From: Microvirga alba
GTDB taxonomy: Bacteria > Pseudomonadota > Alphaproteobacteria > Rhizobiales > Beijerinckiaceae
Length of the DNA stretch: 64,000 nt
Direction: 5' to 3'
Assembly: GCF_015694465.1 (NCBI RefSeq)
Contig: NZ_JADQDO010000012.1
Location: 31,380-95,379 of the forward strand
Shown: positions 1 through 8,133 of the stretch, piece after piece
How the letters are laid out: each line of letters starts with the position of its first letter
How positions within the stretch are numbered: the stretch's first letter is position 1
Translations under genes and position numbers: made by a program
Notes under the pieces: model-generated
The model's database searches: none
The model's input: only the letters and a program-made list of their open reading frames with translations
Told to the model about the DNA's origin: nothing

Positions 1-42
1 CGAGCAGAGGCTGACCTCACTCCTCTCGGCATTTGAAGCCGC

Positions 43-78
43 ATGATTTCATCAGAAAACCGGATTCTTCTGAATCAT
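43..78. terminator. Imperfect hairpin downstream of the toxin gene
   Basis: An arm reading ATGATT-(TCAT)-CAGAA at 43-57 is complementary to TTCTGAATCAT at 68-78, with a four-base bulge. It lies just after the stop of the doc-like gene in its direction of transcription, so it could end the toxin-antitoxin transcript. No clear U tract is present. Confidence 0.35.
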
Positions 79-94
79 GCGCGTAGTTCATACG

Positions 95-511
95 CTACCG
101 GGATTTCGGTGTGCTGCAGGTTGGGCGATCTTCAACATGCGCCCGAAGCCACTCAGCAAACTTCGCTTCAGTCATGTCGCTTCGGCTGTCGGCTAACGCC
201 ATCCAGACGCGGACGACTTCGGCGTCGGTGGCGGTCAGCTCGAGGCCGTTAAGGTCCAGAAACAGTTCCGTGACGACGAGGGACGTTCGCTTGTTGCCAT
301 CCACGAAGGCATGGTTCCGGGCGATGCCGAAGCCATAGGCGGCAGCGAGATCAACGGTATTGGGAGTGCCGTATCCCGAGAGGTTCTGCGCACGAGCCAG
401 AGCGGATTCCAGCAGCCCCTCATCCTTGATACCGGAAAGGCCACCATGCTCGGCAATCTGCTCATCATGGAGCGCGAGCACGGTGGCTTTGGCCACCCAA
501 ATCGGAGCCAT
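95..511 (-). CDS. doc: Death-on-curing (Doc/Fic) family toxin
   Basis: A 138-residue Fic-fold protein of the Doc type. The Fic core motif is clear at residues 67-79 (HAFVDGNKRTSLV) and fits the HxFx(D/N)GNKR consensus. Doc proteins of this family phosphorylate elongation factor Tu and stop translation until neutralised by the partner antitoxin. The start ATG directly follows the TAA stop of the upstream antitoxin gene, with no spacer, so the two are surely co-transcribed and probably translationally coupled. The length is normal for Doc and the active-site residues look intact, so the toxin should be functional. The role is inferred from the family. Confidence 0.9.
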   Translation of the reverse strand: MAPIWVAKATVLALHDEQIAEHGGLSGIKDEGLLESALARAQNLSGYGTPNTVDLAAAYGFGIARNHAFVDGNKRTSLVVTELFLDLNGLELTATDAEVVRVWMALADSRSDMTEAKFAEWLRAHVEDRPTCSTPKSR

Positions 512-745
512 TTATTTTGCTAGCTCTCTCAGGGCATTGCGGCGCTTCCGCATGATGCGGCGCGCGGCCTCCATCTGGCCTTCGAATTCTGGATCATATG
601 GCGTCAGACGATAGCCATCAGGGCTCTCCGTCAGAAAGAGCGTATCGCCCTTATCGACCTTTAGGCGAGCAAGTGCTTCTTTGGAAAAGGTCGTTCCGAC
701 AGAGTTTCCTACTTGCGTCAGCTTGAGCTTAAGCACTGTAGACAT
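512..745 (-). CDS. AbrB/MazE-type antitoxin
   Basis: A 77-residue protein starting MSTVLKLKLTQVGNSVGTT, a typical SpoVT/AbrB swapped-hairpin DNA-binding domain (residues about 4-48). The C-terminal tail is charged and probably binds the toxin. The reading frame extends further upstream to 826, but the ATG at 745 is chosen because a strong GGAGGG ribosome site lies five bases before it. It is the first gene of a two-gene toxin-antitoxin operon with the Doc-like toxin. The partner of classical Doc is Phd; pairing with an AbrB-type antitoxin is a known variant. It probably represses its own promoter through the inverted repeat at 764-777. Confidence 0.85.
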   Translation of the reverse strand: MSTVLKLKLTQVGNSVGTTFSKEALARLKVDKGDTLFLTESPDGYRLTPYDPEFEGQMEAARRIMRKRRNALRELAK

Positions 746-763
746 GTGGCCCTCCTTCGCGTC

Positions 764-777
764 ATAACGATTGTTAT
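764..777. promoter_or_regulatory. Inverted repeat upstream of the antitoxin (probable autoregulatory operator)
   Basis: ATAAC-GATT-GTTAT is a perfect 5-bp inverted repeat 19 bases upstream of the antitoxin start, where the promoter should be. AbrB/MazE-type antitoxins usually bind such repeats. Assignment is by position and symmetry only. Confidence 0.55.
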
Positions 778-978
778 AACCATAGCCGCCCCTAGACGTT
801 TTCGCAAGGGCGGTAAAAAACCGCATCCCGCGTCAGGTATGCTTTGGTCGCTGTGGAGGATGCGACGAATAACCAGAACACCGCGCGCCTAGCGTTTGCT
901 TTTCGTAACGTCTAGCCTCCAAATCATCACAAGAAGCCAAACCTGTGCCAAACGGCAAAAGACATCAAGGGGGCTAAA

Positions 979-2103
979 TTGGCGTTTCGCTTTCTCCACA
1001 CGGCCGATTGGCAAATCGGAAAGCCTTTCGCCAACATCGCGGGCGATTCCGGGGCGGAGCTTCGTTCTCAACGCATCAAGACGGTTGAGAGCATCGCTCA
1101 GATCGCCAACGAGCGCGCCGTCGATGCTATCCTGGTTGCCGGTGATGCTTTCGATAGCAATGAGGTTTCCGATCGGACGATCGTTCGAACCATCGAGGCC
1201 CTCGCCCCCTTTTCCGGATCCTGGATCTTCCTGCCTGGTAACCACGATGCAGCACTCGCCCATAGTGTTTGGACCCGAATGCATGCGATGGGGTTACCCA
1301 GCAACATCGTCATTGCTGACAAACCGGAACCGATCGACCGTTGGAATGGGCGCGCCACCGTCCTGCCAGCACCCTTGCGCCGCCGCCGTGAATCGCTTGA
1401 CCAGACCGAGTGGTTTGACCAAGCGCCCTCCTCAGATGGGAGCTGCCGGATCGGCCTGGCCCATGGAAGCGTTGCGAACCGGTTGCCCGGGAACGCCGAC
1501 TCCTCCAACGAAATCCCCGAGGACAGAGCCGAACGGGCCGGGCTCTGTTATCTCGCCCTCGGCGATTGGCATGGCGCCCTCAAGATTGCGCCCCGCACCT
1601 GGTATTCAGGTGCCCCAGAACCCGATCGTCATAAGGCCAACGATGCGGGGTCAATCTTCATCGTCGATATCGACCGGCCTCGCGCCCCGGAACGGGTCGA
1701 GACCCTGAATGTCGGCCGCTATTACTGGATCCGGATCGACATCGAACTCATCGACGGAACATGCGAACGCGCTCTTCAGGCCCTTGAGGGTCTCTCGAAC
1801 GAATATCGGACCTGTGTGGTTTTCCTCAATCTCACCGGCGCTATCAGCTTGGCCGAGCGCCGCCGCCTCGAACTTGAGCTGAAAAAATGGGAGGCTCGGG
1901 TTCATCATCTCGAAATCGATGACAGCGGCCTCATCGACGAACCCACACCTGACGATCTTGATGCCCTGGACAATACCGGCTTCGTTCGGCTTGCCGTCGA
2001 GCGGCTTCGCTTGCGCGCCTCGGACCCAGGCGATCCTGAATCCTCCGCGGCGCGAATGGCACTGCGCATGATGTATCTCGACCATTTTGCCAAGGGCGCT
2101 TGA
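979..2103 (+). CDS. SbcD/Mre11-like DNA repair exonuclease (calcineurin-like phosphoesterase)
   Basis: A 374-residue metallophosphoesterase of the SbcD/YhaO class. Metal-binding motifs appear in order: HTADWQIGK near residue 7, GDAFDSN near 53, a GNHD motif near 80, and GDWHG near 195. The first motif has DWQ where classical SbcD has DxH, a variant common in the YhaO-like branch. The start is TTG with AAGGGGG seven bases upstream. The gene is followed after four bases by the SbcC-like ATPase, so the products very likely form one complex that trims DNA ends or hairpins in the cytoplasm. Role in phage defence or repair cannot be decided from sequence. Confidence 0.85.
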   Translation: MAFRFLHTADWQIGKPFANIAGDSGAELRSQRIKTVESIAQIANERAVDAILVAGDAFDSNEVSDRTIVRTIEALAPFSGSWIFLPGNHDAALAHSVWTRMHAMGLPSNIVIADKPEPIDRWNGRATVLPAPLRRRRESLDQTEWFDQAPSSDGSCRIGLAHGSVANRLPGNADSSNEIPEDRAERAGLCYLALGDWHGALKIAPRTWYSGAPEPDRHKANDAGSIFIVDIDRPRAPERVETLNVGRYYWIRIDIELIDGTCERALQALEGLSNEYRTCVVFLNLTGAISLAERRRLELELKKWEARVHHLEIDDSGLIDEPTPDDLDALDNTGFVRLAVERLRLRASDPGDPESSAARMALRMMYLDHFAKGA

Positions 2104-2107
2104 TCCT

Positions 2108-4741
2108 ATGCATCTCCGTCGCATCGAAATCAGCAATTTCCGGAAGATCCAGCATGTCGTGATCGACGACCTTCGGGACGGTCTCAACGTCATTTCCGGT
2201 GACAATGAAGCCGGCAAGTCGACGATCCTGGCCGCCCTGCGCGCCGCGCTCTTCGAACGTCATCGGGTTGGGGGTGAAGCGGCTGCAGCCATGTTGCCAT
2301 ATAATCAATCCGTCAGACCCGAAATCCTTGTCGATTTCGATCTCGACGGACATCCTTGGAAGCTCCGCAAGGCTTTCTGCCAAAAGGCAGAAGTCGAATT
2401 GATCGGCCCGGGAGAGCGCCATACCGGCGATCCAGCCGAGGAGCGCCTTGCGCAGCTCTTTGGCTTCACTCCGCCAGGACGCGGTGCCTCAAAGCCGCAG
2501 GACCACCAGGGTATTTATGGTCTGCTTTGGGTGGAGCAGGGTGCGTCCCACCGCGCTCTTGGCGTCGGTGCCGGCCGCGAGTCCCTTGCCTCAGCCCTTG
2601 AGAGCGAGGTCGGGCAAGTCATCGGAGGCGAGCGGGGCAGGGCCCTTCTGGCCGCCGCCGAGGCCCGTCGTAATGTTTACTGGGACAGACGCGACACGCC
2701 CAAGCCAAAAGGCGACTACAAGGCGCGTATCGAGGAGGTCGAGGAGCTAAAGGCGCGCAAAGAGGACGTTGAGACCCGGCTTTCCACCTATGATGAAAAG
2801 ATCGCCTTGCTCTCGAAGAAGCGCGACATTCTTGCTCGACATGAACGCGACGCCTCTCTGGAATCAGCAGTCGCCTCATTGAGCAAAGCTCAGCAGACCA
2901 TCACCCGGACCAAGAAACTCGAAACCGCCGTCAGCGAAGCCGCTGAAAAGCGCAAGCGCTTTGAGACCGAGGAACGGGCGACATCCGATCGCCTGGACGC
3001 ACGCGAAAAACTCATCAAGCAGGTCGAATCCGCCCGTACGGCTCTCAACAAAGCGGCGACCGAAGCCGATGAAGCCAAGTCCGCATTTGCCCGACTTGAA
3101 ACCGTAGACAAGGCGGCCAATGATCAACTGGTTCAGGCTCGCGCAGCGCGACTTCAGAACGATCGGCGCGTCACCTCGATCGAGCAAGCCATCAATCACC
3201 GTCGCGCCGAAGACATTCTCGCGCGTCTCGAACAGCAGCTCACCACAGTCGAAAGCGCCGATGCCAAGCGCCGGGAAGCTCTCGCGACGGCGGATTCCTT
3301 GCCGCTTGACCAGAAGCAGCTCGCCAAGCTCGAGCAGGCCGTGGACGAATGCAACCGGCTCAAGGCACGCATCGATGCCGCGAGCGTGCAAATTGTCTTT
3401 CATCCGATCGGCAACCAGAAAATCTCGATCGAGGGAACAGCCCGTGACCCAAGCGTTCCTCTCCTTCTCGCAGATGATTCAATTCTTGAACTAGAAGGTT
3501 TCGGCCGTCTGACAATCCATCCAGGGGGTGGTGTCACAGAACTTGTTCAATCGCTTCAGGATGCGCAACACGTTCTGCAGCGAGCCCTTCAGCAGGCGGG
3601 TCTTGCAAGCGTTTCGGAAGCCAAAGCCGAATTTCAGCGTAAACTGGACGCCCTCGCCGAGGCTGAGCTTCAGAAAAAACTGATCGCTGCCAGCGCACCC
3701 AAAGGTCTCGAAGCGCTCCGTCAAGAAGTCGAAACCCAACGGGTCCTTACCCGGCGGCTCGCGACCCACAATCTCTCACCGACCGACGCTACTGACGAAA
3801 TGCTTGAACTCGCTCGCCAGGAGCAAAATATCGCGGCCAAGGTCGAGGCCACGTCCGAAGATAATGCCTCCCGCAACCGGGCCAATCGTGAAACCGCCAG
3901 CCAGGACGTCGCGGTCAAAGCCGAACGTGTCGCTGCGGCGACCCAGGATTTGAACCTCAAAGTTGGTGAACTTAACGCGGCCCGCGAGAAAATGTCGGAT
4001 GAGGAGATGCGTGCTGCTTTTGAAGCCGCGCAGATTGCCCTGCGAGCGGCCATTTCTCTCGAAAGCGAAGCAGCCTTGGCCCTTGATGAGGCCGATCCGG
4101 AGGCTGCAATCCTGACCCTCCAGCGGGCCAAACTCGCTGAGGAATCCATTCGCTTGGATATCGACAAGACCTCCCGCGAAGTCCGCGACCTTGAGGTCGA
4201 GCTCAAAGCGCTCGGCCGCGACGGCCTCGGCGAACAACTTGCCGAAATTGAAGGCGAATTGTCTCTCAAACAGCGCCAGGCCGAAACCAAAAAGGCAGAA
4301 GCCGATGGCGCTCGACTTCTCTATGAGACCCTTTCCAAAGCCCAGAAGGAATCCAAGGATCGCTGGCTGGGTCCCGTGCGAGAGCGGGTTGCTCCCTATC
4401 TGAAGCTCATTCAGCCCGATAGCGATATCGTTCTCAACGAAGAGACACTCGAAATTGAGAAATTCGTGCGGAAAGGCGTCGATGAACCCTTCGAAGGTCT
4501 CAGCATAGGCGCGCGGGAGCAAGCCGCGGTCATCACGCGCCTGGCCCTAGCCGATATCCTCCGAGGATCGGGACAGCCATCCGTGGTCATTCTCGACGAT
4601 GCCCTCGTCAACACTGATGAGCAGCGTCTCGATCGCATGCACCTCGTTTTGCACAAGGCCGCAAGCGCTCTGCAGATCCTGATTCTCACCTGTCGGGAAC
4701 GGGATTTTCTCCAGCTCGGGGCGCCGATCCGACGGATTTGA
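2108..4741 (+). CDS. SbcC/YhaN-like SMC-type ATPase
   Basis: An 877-residue ABC/SMC-type ATPase. The Walker A motif GDNEAGKST is at residues 31-39. A long, charged, coiled-coil middle region spans about residues 195-770. The signature LSIGAREQ and Walker B VVILDDAL sit near the C-terminus (about 800-832). The middle lacks an obvious CxxC zinc hook, which fits the YhaN branch better than Rad50/SbcC. The ATG at 2108 is used; the frame opens at 2087 inside the upstream gene, but the homologous N-terminus (MHLRRIEISNFRK) begins at 2108. It is the partner of the upstream nuclease and supplies ATP-driven gating of DNA ends. Confidence 0.87.
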   Translation: MHLRRIEISNFRKIQHVVIDDLRDGLNVISGDNEAGKSTILAALRAALFERHRVGGEAAAAMLPYNQSVRPEILVDFDLDGHPWKLRKAFCQKAEVELIGPGERHTGDPAEERLAQLFGFTPPGRGASKPQDHQGIYGLLWVEQGASHRALGVGAGRESLASALESEVGQVIGGERGRALLAAAEARRNVYWDRRDTPKPKGDYKARIEEVEELKARKEDVETRLSTYDEKIALLSKKRDILARHERDASLESAVASLSKAQQTITRTKKLETAVSEAAEKRKRFETEERATSDRLDAREKLIKQVESARTALNKAATEADEAKSAFARLETVDKAANDQLVQARAARLQNDRRVTSIEQAINHRRAEDILARLEQQLTTVESADAKRREALATADSLPLDQKQLAKLEQAVDECNRLKARIDAASVQIVFHPIGNQKISIEGTARDPSVPLLLADDSILELEGFGRLTIHPGGGVTELVQSLQDAQHVLQRALQQAGLASVSEAKAEFQRKLDALAEAELQKKLIAASAPKGLEALRQEVETQRVLTRRLATHNLSPTDATDEMLELARQEQNIAAKVEATSEDNASRNRANRETASQDVAVKAERVAAATQDLNLKVGELNAAREKMSDEEMRAAFEAAQIALRAAISLESEAALALDEADPEAAILTLQRAKLAEESIRLDIDKTSREVRDLEVELKALGRDGLGEQLAEIEGELSLKQRQAETKKAEADGARLLYETLSKAQKESKDRWLGPVRERVAPYLKLIQPDSDIVLNEETLEIEKFVRKGVDEPFEGLSIGAREQAAVITRLALADILRGSGQPSVVILDDALVNTDEQRLDRMHLVLHKAASALQILILTCRERDFLQLGAPIRRI

Positions 4742-4743
4742 AC

Positions 4744-4774
4744 GATCCAGACGTCGGCTGAACCGATCTGGATC
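4744..4774. terminator. Hairpin after the nuclease-ATPase operon
   Basis: GATCCAGA (4744-4751) and TCTGGATC (4767-4774) form a perfect 8-bp stem just after the stop codon of the SbcC-like gene. No T run follows, so it may be a weak terminator or an mRNA-stabilising hairpin. The rest of the gap to 4946 holds nothing recognisable. Confidence 0.45.
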
Positions 4775-4946
4775 CGCCGGTGTTCGGAACGACCCCAGCG
4801 GGATTTGTCGGAGAGTTCAATATTGCTTTTCGCCGAGCAACCGCGCCTTCGGCGGTGTTGAGAAGCCTCGCGGCCTAAACGCGCCGTCGAGATATGACGA
4901 TGCCCTTCAAGCCCGGGTTTGAGACAAATTTCAAAAAACCTAGAGG

Positions 4947-5435
4947 CTACTCGGAAGTCGACAAACCTCTAGCATTCACCTGGCTTACGACCTCGCGCAT
5001 GGCCACGATGGTGCGAAACGCCTTCACGTTTGGGTCATCGTGGAAAACCTCCCGTGCGAAGGTGTCGTAAGCCTCCATACCCGACAATTGCAGGTGCAGA
5101 ACAAAGTCAGCCTCACCCGTGACGTACCATGCCTGTCGGACCTCGGAGCGACTGCGGATTTTGCGGTTGAAAGCATCCAGCTCCGCTGCACTTTCACGTT
5201 CCAACGATACGAGCACGTGCACCGTCAACGGCAGGCCAATGAGAGCCGGTCGCACGACAGCAATATCCGCCGCAATCACGCCGGTCCGTCGGAGCTGTCT
5301 CAACCGCCGCAGCACGGCACTTTCAGAGAGCCCAACTTGCTCAGCAAGAATGCGAGCCGGCGTCTGATTATTGCGCTGAACCAACGCGAGCAGGGCGTGG
5401 TCGAAACGGTCTAGGCTAACGGAATTTGTCATCAT
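4947..5435 (-). CDS. Lrp/AsnC family transcriptional regulator
   Basis: A protein of about 162 residues with an N-terminal winged helix-turn-helix (LSESAVLRRLRQLRRTGVI, residues about 31-49) and a C-terminal RAM ligand-binding domain. The start is placed at the ATG pair at 5430-5435; the frame upstream of it runs into the divergent promoter region. It is transcribed away from the adjacent PLP-lyase gene. Lrp relatives beside amino-acid catabolic genes usually sense the amino acid and activate the divergent operon. Ectoine catabolism uses a similar regulator (DoeX), which is of interest because a DoeB-like gene is nearby. Confidence 0.9.
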   Translation of the reverse strand: MMTNSVSLDRFDHALLALVQRNNQTPARILAEQVGLSESAVLRRLRQLRRTGVIAADIAVVRPALIGLPLTVHVLVSLERESAAELDAFNRKIRSRSEVRQAWYVTGEADFVLHLQLSGMEAYDTFAREVFHDDPNVKAFRTIVAMREVVSQVNARGLSTSE

Positions 5436-5517
5436 CGCGGGAGCATATGACGAAAACAGGCGCTGGGTCGATGGAAATAGGCGCAACTCCCCATCCGTTT
5501 TCGTGCAGTATCCCGGC

Positions 5518-6591
5518 ATGGACACGATCACAATCTCGGGCGAAGACCCTGAACAGATCGCAGCGCAACTGCTGCGCCTGTCGCCACATTACGCCGAAAC
5601 GCCGTTGCTCGACCTGCCCAGCCTAGCGGCTCACTTCAACGTCGCACAGCTGCTGGTCAAGGACGAAGGTCGCCGCACTCTTGGGAGCTTCAAGTCGCTC
5701 GGCGGCACCTATGCCGGATTGCGCGCCCTTGCCAGGGCTTCCAACGTTGATCTTCCCAGCCTGCTCTCCGAGGGGCGTTCCCGAGGGCCGCTGCCTACCT
5801 TGATCACAGCCAGCGCAGGCAATCATGGACTTGCAGTGGCCGCGGCCGCCAAATTCGCGGGGGGGAGGGCAAGGATTTACCTATACGCGGATGTCGCACC
5901 CACGAGGGTCCGTCGCATCGAGGCTCAAGGCGCTGAGATCGTGTGGGTCGAAGGCACCTATGACGACGCGGTCGACAGGGCGCAGGCTGCGGCCGATGCC
6001 GGCGAGGGAATCCTGGTAGCGGACACCTCCATCGATCCGGTCGATCCTGCCGTCGGTGATGTTCTCGCCGGTTACGGCGTGCTCGCGTCAGAAATCCGAA
6101 AGCACGTGCACGCGACAGGTCACCTGAGGCCGACCCATCTGTTCGTACAAGCCGGAGTTGGTGGCTTGGCGGCCGCCATGATGACCGGCCTGAAAGCGTG
6201 GTTGGCGGATCCTGGCATGGTCGTCGTCGTAGAGCCGGAAAAAGCGGCCTGTGTCGGCTTGGCCCTGTTGAACGGACACTCCGAGCGGGTGTCTGGGGAT
6301 CTCGCCACCTCGGCTGGAATGCTGGCCTGCGGCGAAGCCAGCGCACCGGCGCTGCAAATCCTTCAACAAGGCGCGGCGCAGGCTGTCACGGTGTCAGAAG
6401 CAGAACTCGGCGATGCCGTGACATTGCTTCGGGCTCGCGGCGGCCCAGAAACGACCCCATCGGGGGCGGCCGGTCTCGCTGGCCTTGCGGCCGTTGCCGC
6501 AAACCCAGGCCTGTCGTCCGAGCTCGCGCTTGATGAGACGAGCCGGGTTCTGCTGATCGTGACGGAAACAGACCTCGAAAGGGATGTATGA
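5518..6591 (+). CDS. Diaminopropionate ammonia-lyase-like PLP enzyme
   Basis: About 357 residues of the fold-type II PLP family. The LGSFKSLGG segment (near residue 60) carries the PLP-binding lysine, SAGNHGL (near 100) is the substrate/phosphate loop, and VQAGVGGLAAAM (near 210) is the glycine-rich phosphate cup. The best family match by eye is 2,3-diaminopropionate ammonia-lyase, which makes pyruvate and ammonia; a threonine-dehydratase-type relative is the alternative. The ATG at 5518 is preferred to the GTG at 5503. Its stop overlaps the next start (ATGA), so the two genes are coupled. It is divergent from the Lrp gene, which probably controls it. Confidence 0.8.
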   Translation: MDTITISGEDPEQIAAQLLRLSPHYAETPLLDLPSLAAHFNVAQLLVKDEGRRTLGSFKSLGGTYAGLRALARASNVDLPSLLSEGRSRGPLPTLITASAGNHGLAVAAAAKFAGGRARIYLYADVAPTRVRRIEAQGAEIVWVEGTYDDAVDRAQAAADAGEGILVADTSIDPVDPAVGDVLAGYGVLASEIRKHVHATGHLRPTHLFVQAGVGGLAAAMMTGLKAWLADPGMVVVVEPEKAACVGLALLNGHSERVSGDLATSAGMLACGEASAPALQILQQGAAQAVTVSEAELGDAVTLLRARGGPETTPSGAAGLAGLAAVAANPGLSSELALDETSRVLLIVTETDLERDV

Positions 6592-7748
6592 AGATGCGGC
6601 TGGACCATGACGCCCTTTGGAAGGAGCTGCGCGATTGGCGGCATGATTTGCATGCCAACCCCGAATTCGGGTTCGAGGAGAGGCGCACCAGCACCTTCGT
6701 TGCGGCCAAACTCAAGGAGTTCGGCTTGGACGAAGTGGCGCAAGGCGTCGGACCAACCGGCGTCGTCGGGACGCTCCGGCGGGGTAGCGGCAACAGGATT
6801 GTTGCCTTGCGGGCTGACATGGATGCCTTGCTCATTTCCGAGCAGAGCACACATCCCTATCGTTCCCGGAATCCGGGGGTGATGCACGCGTGCGGCCATG
6901 ATGGGCACACGGCTATGTTGCTCGGTGCCGCCAAGTTGCTCGCCAAGGAGGGGGGCTTCGATGGCACCGTACGGTTCATCTTTCAGCCGGCGGAGGAGTG
7001 GGGCAAAGGCGCGCTCGCAATGTTGGCCGATGGTCTGATGACGCGCTTTCCCTTCGATGAGATTTACGGGCTGCATAACATGCCCGGCATGCCTGTTGGG
7101 CATTTCGCAACCCGCGTCGGGCCCATCATGTCGGCTGAGGATAACTTCGAGATCGTCCTGCGTGGTCTTGGCGGCCATGCCGCCCGTCCGCAGGGTGGAC
7201 GCGAGGTTCTGGTAGCCGCGTGCGCGCTTGTTACCAACCTTCAGACCATCGTCTCACGTCGCGTTGCTCCCACGGATACGGCCGTGGTCTCGGTGACCGA
7301 GCTTATCACGGACGGAACACGGAATGCGCTCCCGGGCCTGGCCCGCATCTTGGGAGATGCGCGCAGCTTCCGGTCGGAGGTGAGCGCCGAGATCGAGAAG
7401 CAGATGCGGATCATCGCGGAGGGAACAGGTCTGACCTATAACTGCACCGCCGAGGTGGACTACACGCGCGAGTTCATCCCCCTCATCAACGATGCCGAAA
7501 CCACTCGCCAAGCTCTGGCGGCCGCTGAAACAGTATTTGAGCTCGGCGCGATCAATGCGGACAGAACGCCTGAGACCGCCTCAGAGGATTTCGCCCGATT
7601 TCTGGAACATGTGCCAGGGTGCTTTGCCTTTATCGGAAATGGCGAAGACTCGATGCCACTGCACAATCCGGCCTTCGATTTTAACGATGCTGCACTTCCT
7701 TTCGGAGCACGATATTTTGCGGCTGTCGTGCGCCGGCGTCTCGCTTGA
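6588..7748 (+). CDS. M20 family metallo-amidohydrolase (hippurate hydrolase/aminoacylase type)
   Basis: A 386-residue M20D peptidase-family protein. Zinc-ligand motifs are visible: HACGHDGHTAMLLGAAK (near residue 100) and FQPAEEWGKGA (near 130), then the dimerisation insert and a C-terminal ASEDFARF motif. Members remove acyl groups from amino acids (aminoacylase, hippurate hydrolase, indole-acetyl-amino acid hydrolases) in the cytoplasm. It overlaps the upstream lyase by four bases, so an N-acyl diamino acid could be deacylated here and then deaminated by the lyase. Substrate is inferred from context only. Confidence 0.88.
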   Translation: MKMRLDHDALWKELRDWRHDLHANPEFGFEERRTSTFVAAKLKEFGLDEVAQGVGPTGVVGTLRRGSGNRIVALRADMDALLISEQSTHPYRSRNPGVMHACGHDGHTAMLLGAAKLLAKEGGFDGTVRFIFQPAEEWGKGALAMLADGLMTRFPFDEIYGLHNMPGMPVGHFATRVGPIMSAEDNFEIVLRGLGGHAARPQGGREVLVAACALVTNLQTIVSRRVAPTDTAVVSVTELITDGTRNALPGLARILGDARSFRSEVSAEIEKQMRIIAEGTGLTYNCTAEVDYTREFIPLINDAETTRQALAAAETVFELGAINADRTPETASEDFARFLEHVPGCFAFIGNGEDSMPLHNPAFDFNDAALPFGARYFAAVVRRRLA

Positions 7749-7757
7749 GGGCTGGGT

Positions 7758-7855
7758 TCATTTCGGCTCGATCTGCGAGACATGATTGAGCGTGATCACC
7801 CATTTGCTGTCGCGCTTGCGCATCAGCCGGGTCATCCGATGGGAGGAGAGCCGCC
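7758..7855 (-). pseudogene. C-terminal scrap of an NTF2/SnoaL-like protein
   Basis: Minus-strand translation gives a stretch ending RLMRKRDSKWVITLNHVSQ..., which has the look of the last strand of SnoaL/NTF2-like small proteins (a basic residue pair, then DGxWVI). No upstream part of such a gene exists here. Recognition is by eye and weak. Confidence 0.3.
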
Positions 7856-7865
7856 CACAGGTAGC

Positions 7866-8100
7866 TTAGAACATGTCATCGATGCACTGGGCGGAAATCT
7901 GCGTCACGACGACTTCCCTGTAGGGCTTTCGCTCGGCAAGCCCTCGGCCGCACAGGATGTGCAATGCCTCGCGCACCGGCGTGCGCGACACGCCGAACTG
8001 CGCGGCGATGGATGTTTCGTCGAACCGTGAACCGGGTGCGCCAATATCAGAGCCCGTTTGAGGCCCAAGCCGATATCATTCGCCGGCCGCACCATTCACG
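7866..8100 (-). pseudogene. Degraded GntR-family regulator (winged-helix only)
   Basis: On the minus strand one frame reads APGSRFDETSIAAQFGVSRT then PVREALHILCGRGLAERKPY, an unmistakable GntR winged helix-turn-helix. The preceding residues (GLGLKRALILA) are in another frame, so there is a frameshift near 8035. A TAA at 7866-7868 ends the frame soon after the HTH, and the ligand-binding domain is gone. The gene lies just downstream of the DoeB-like gene and may once have regulated it. Confidence 0.7.
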
Positions 8101-8133
8101 CAGTCTAAGCTGCAGCAAATGCTCCCAAGGCGA

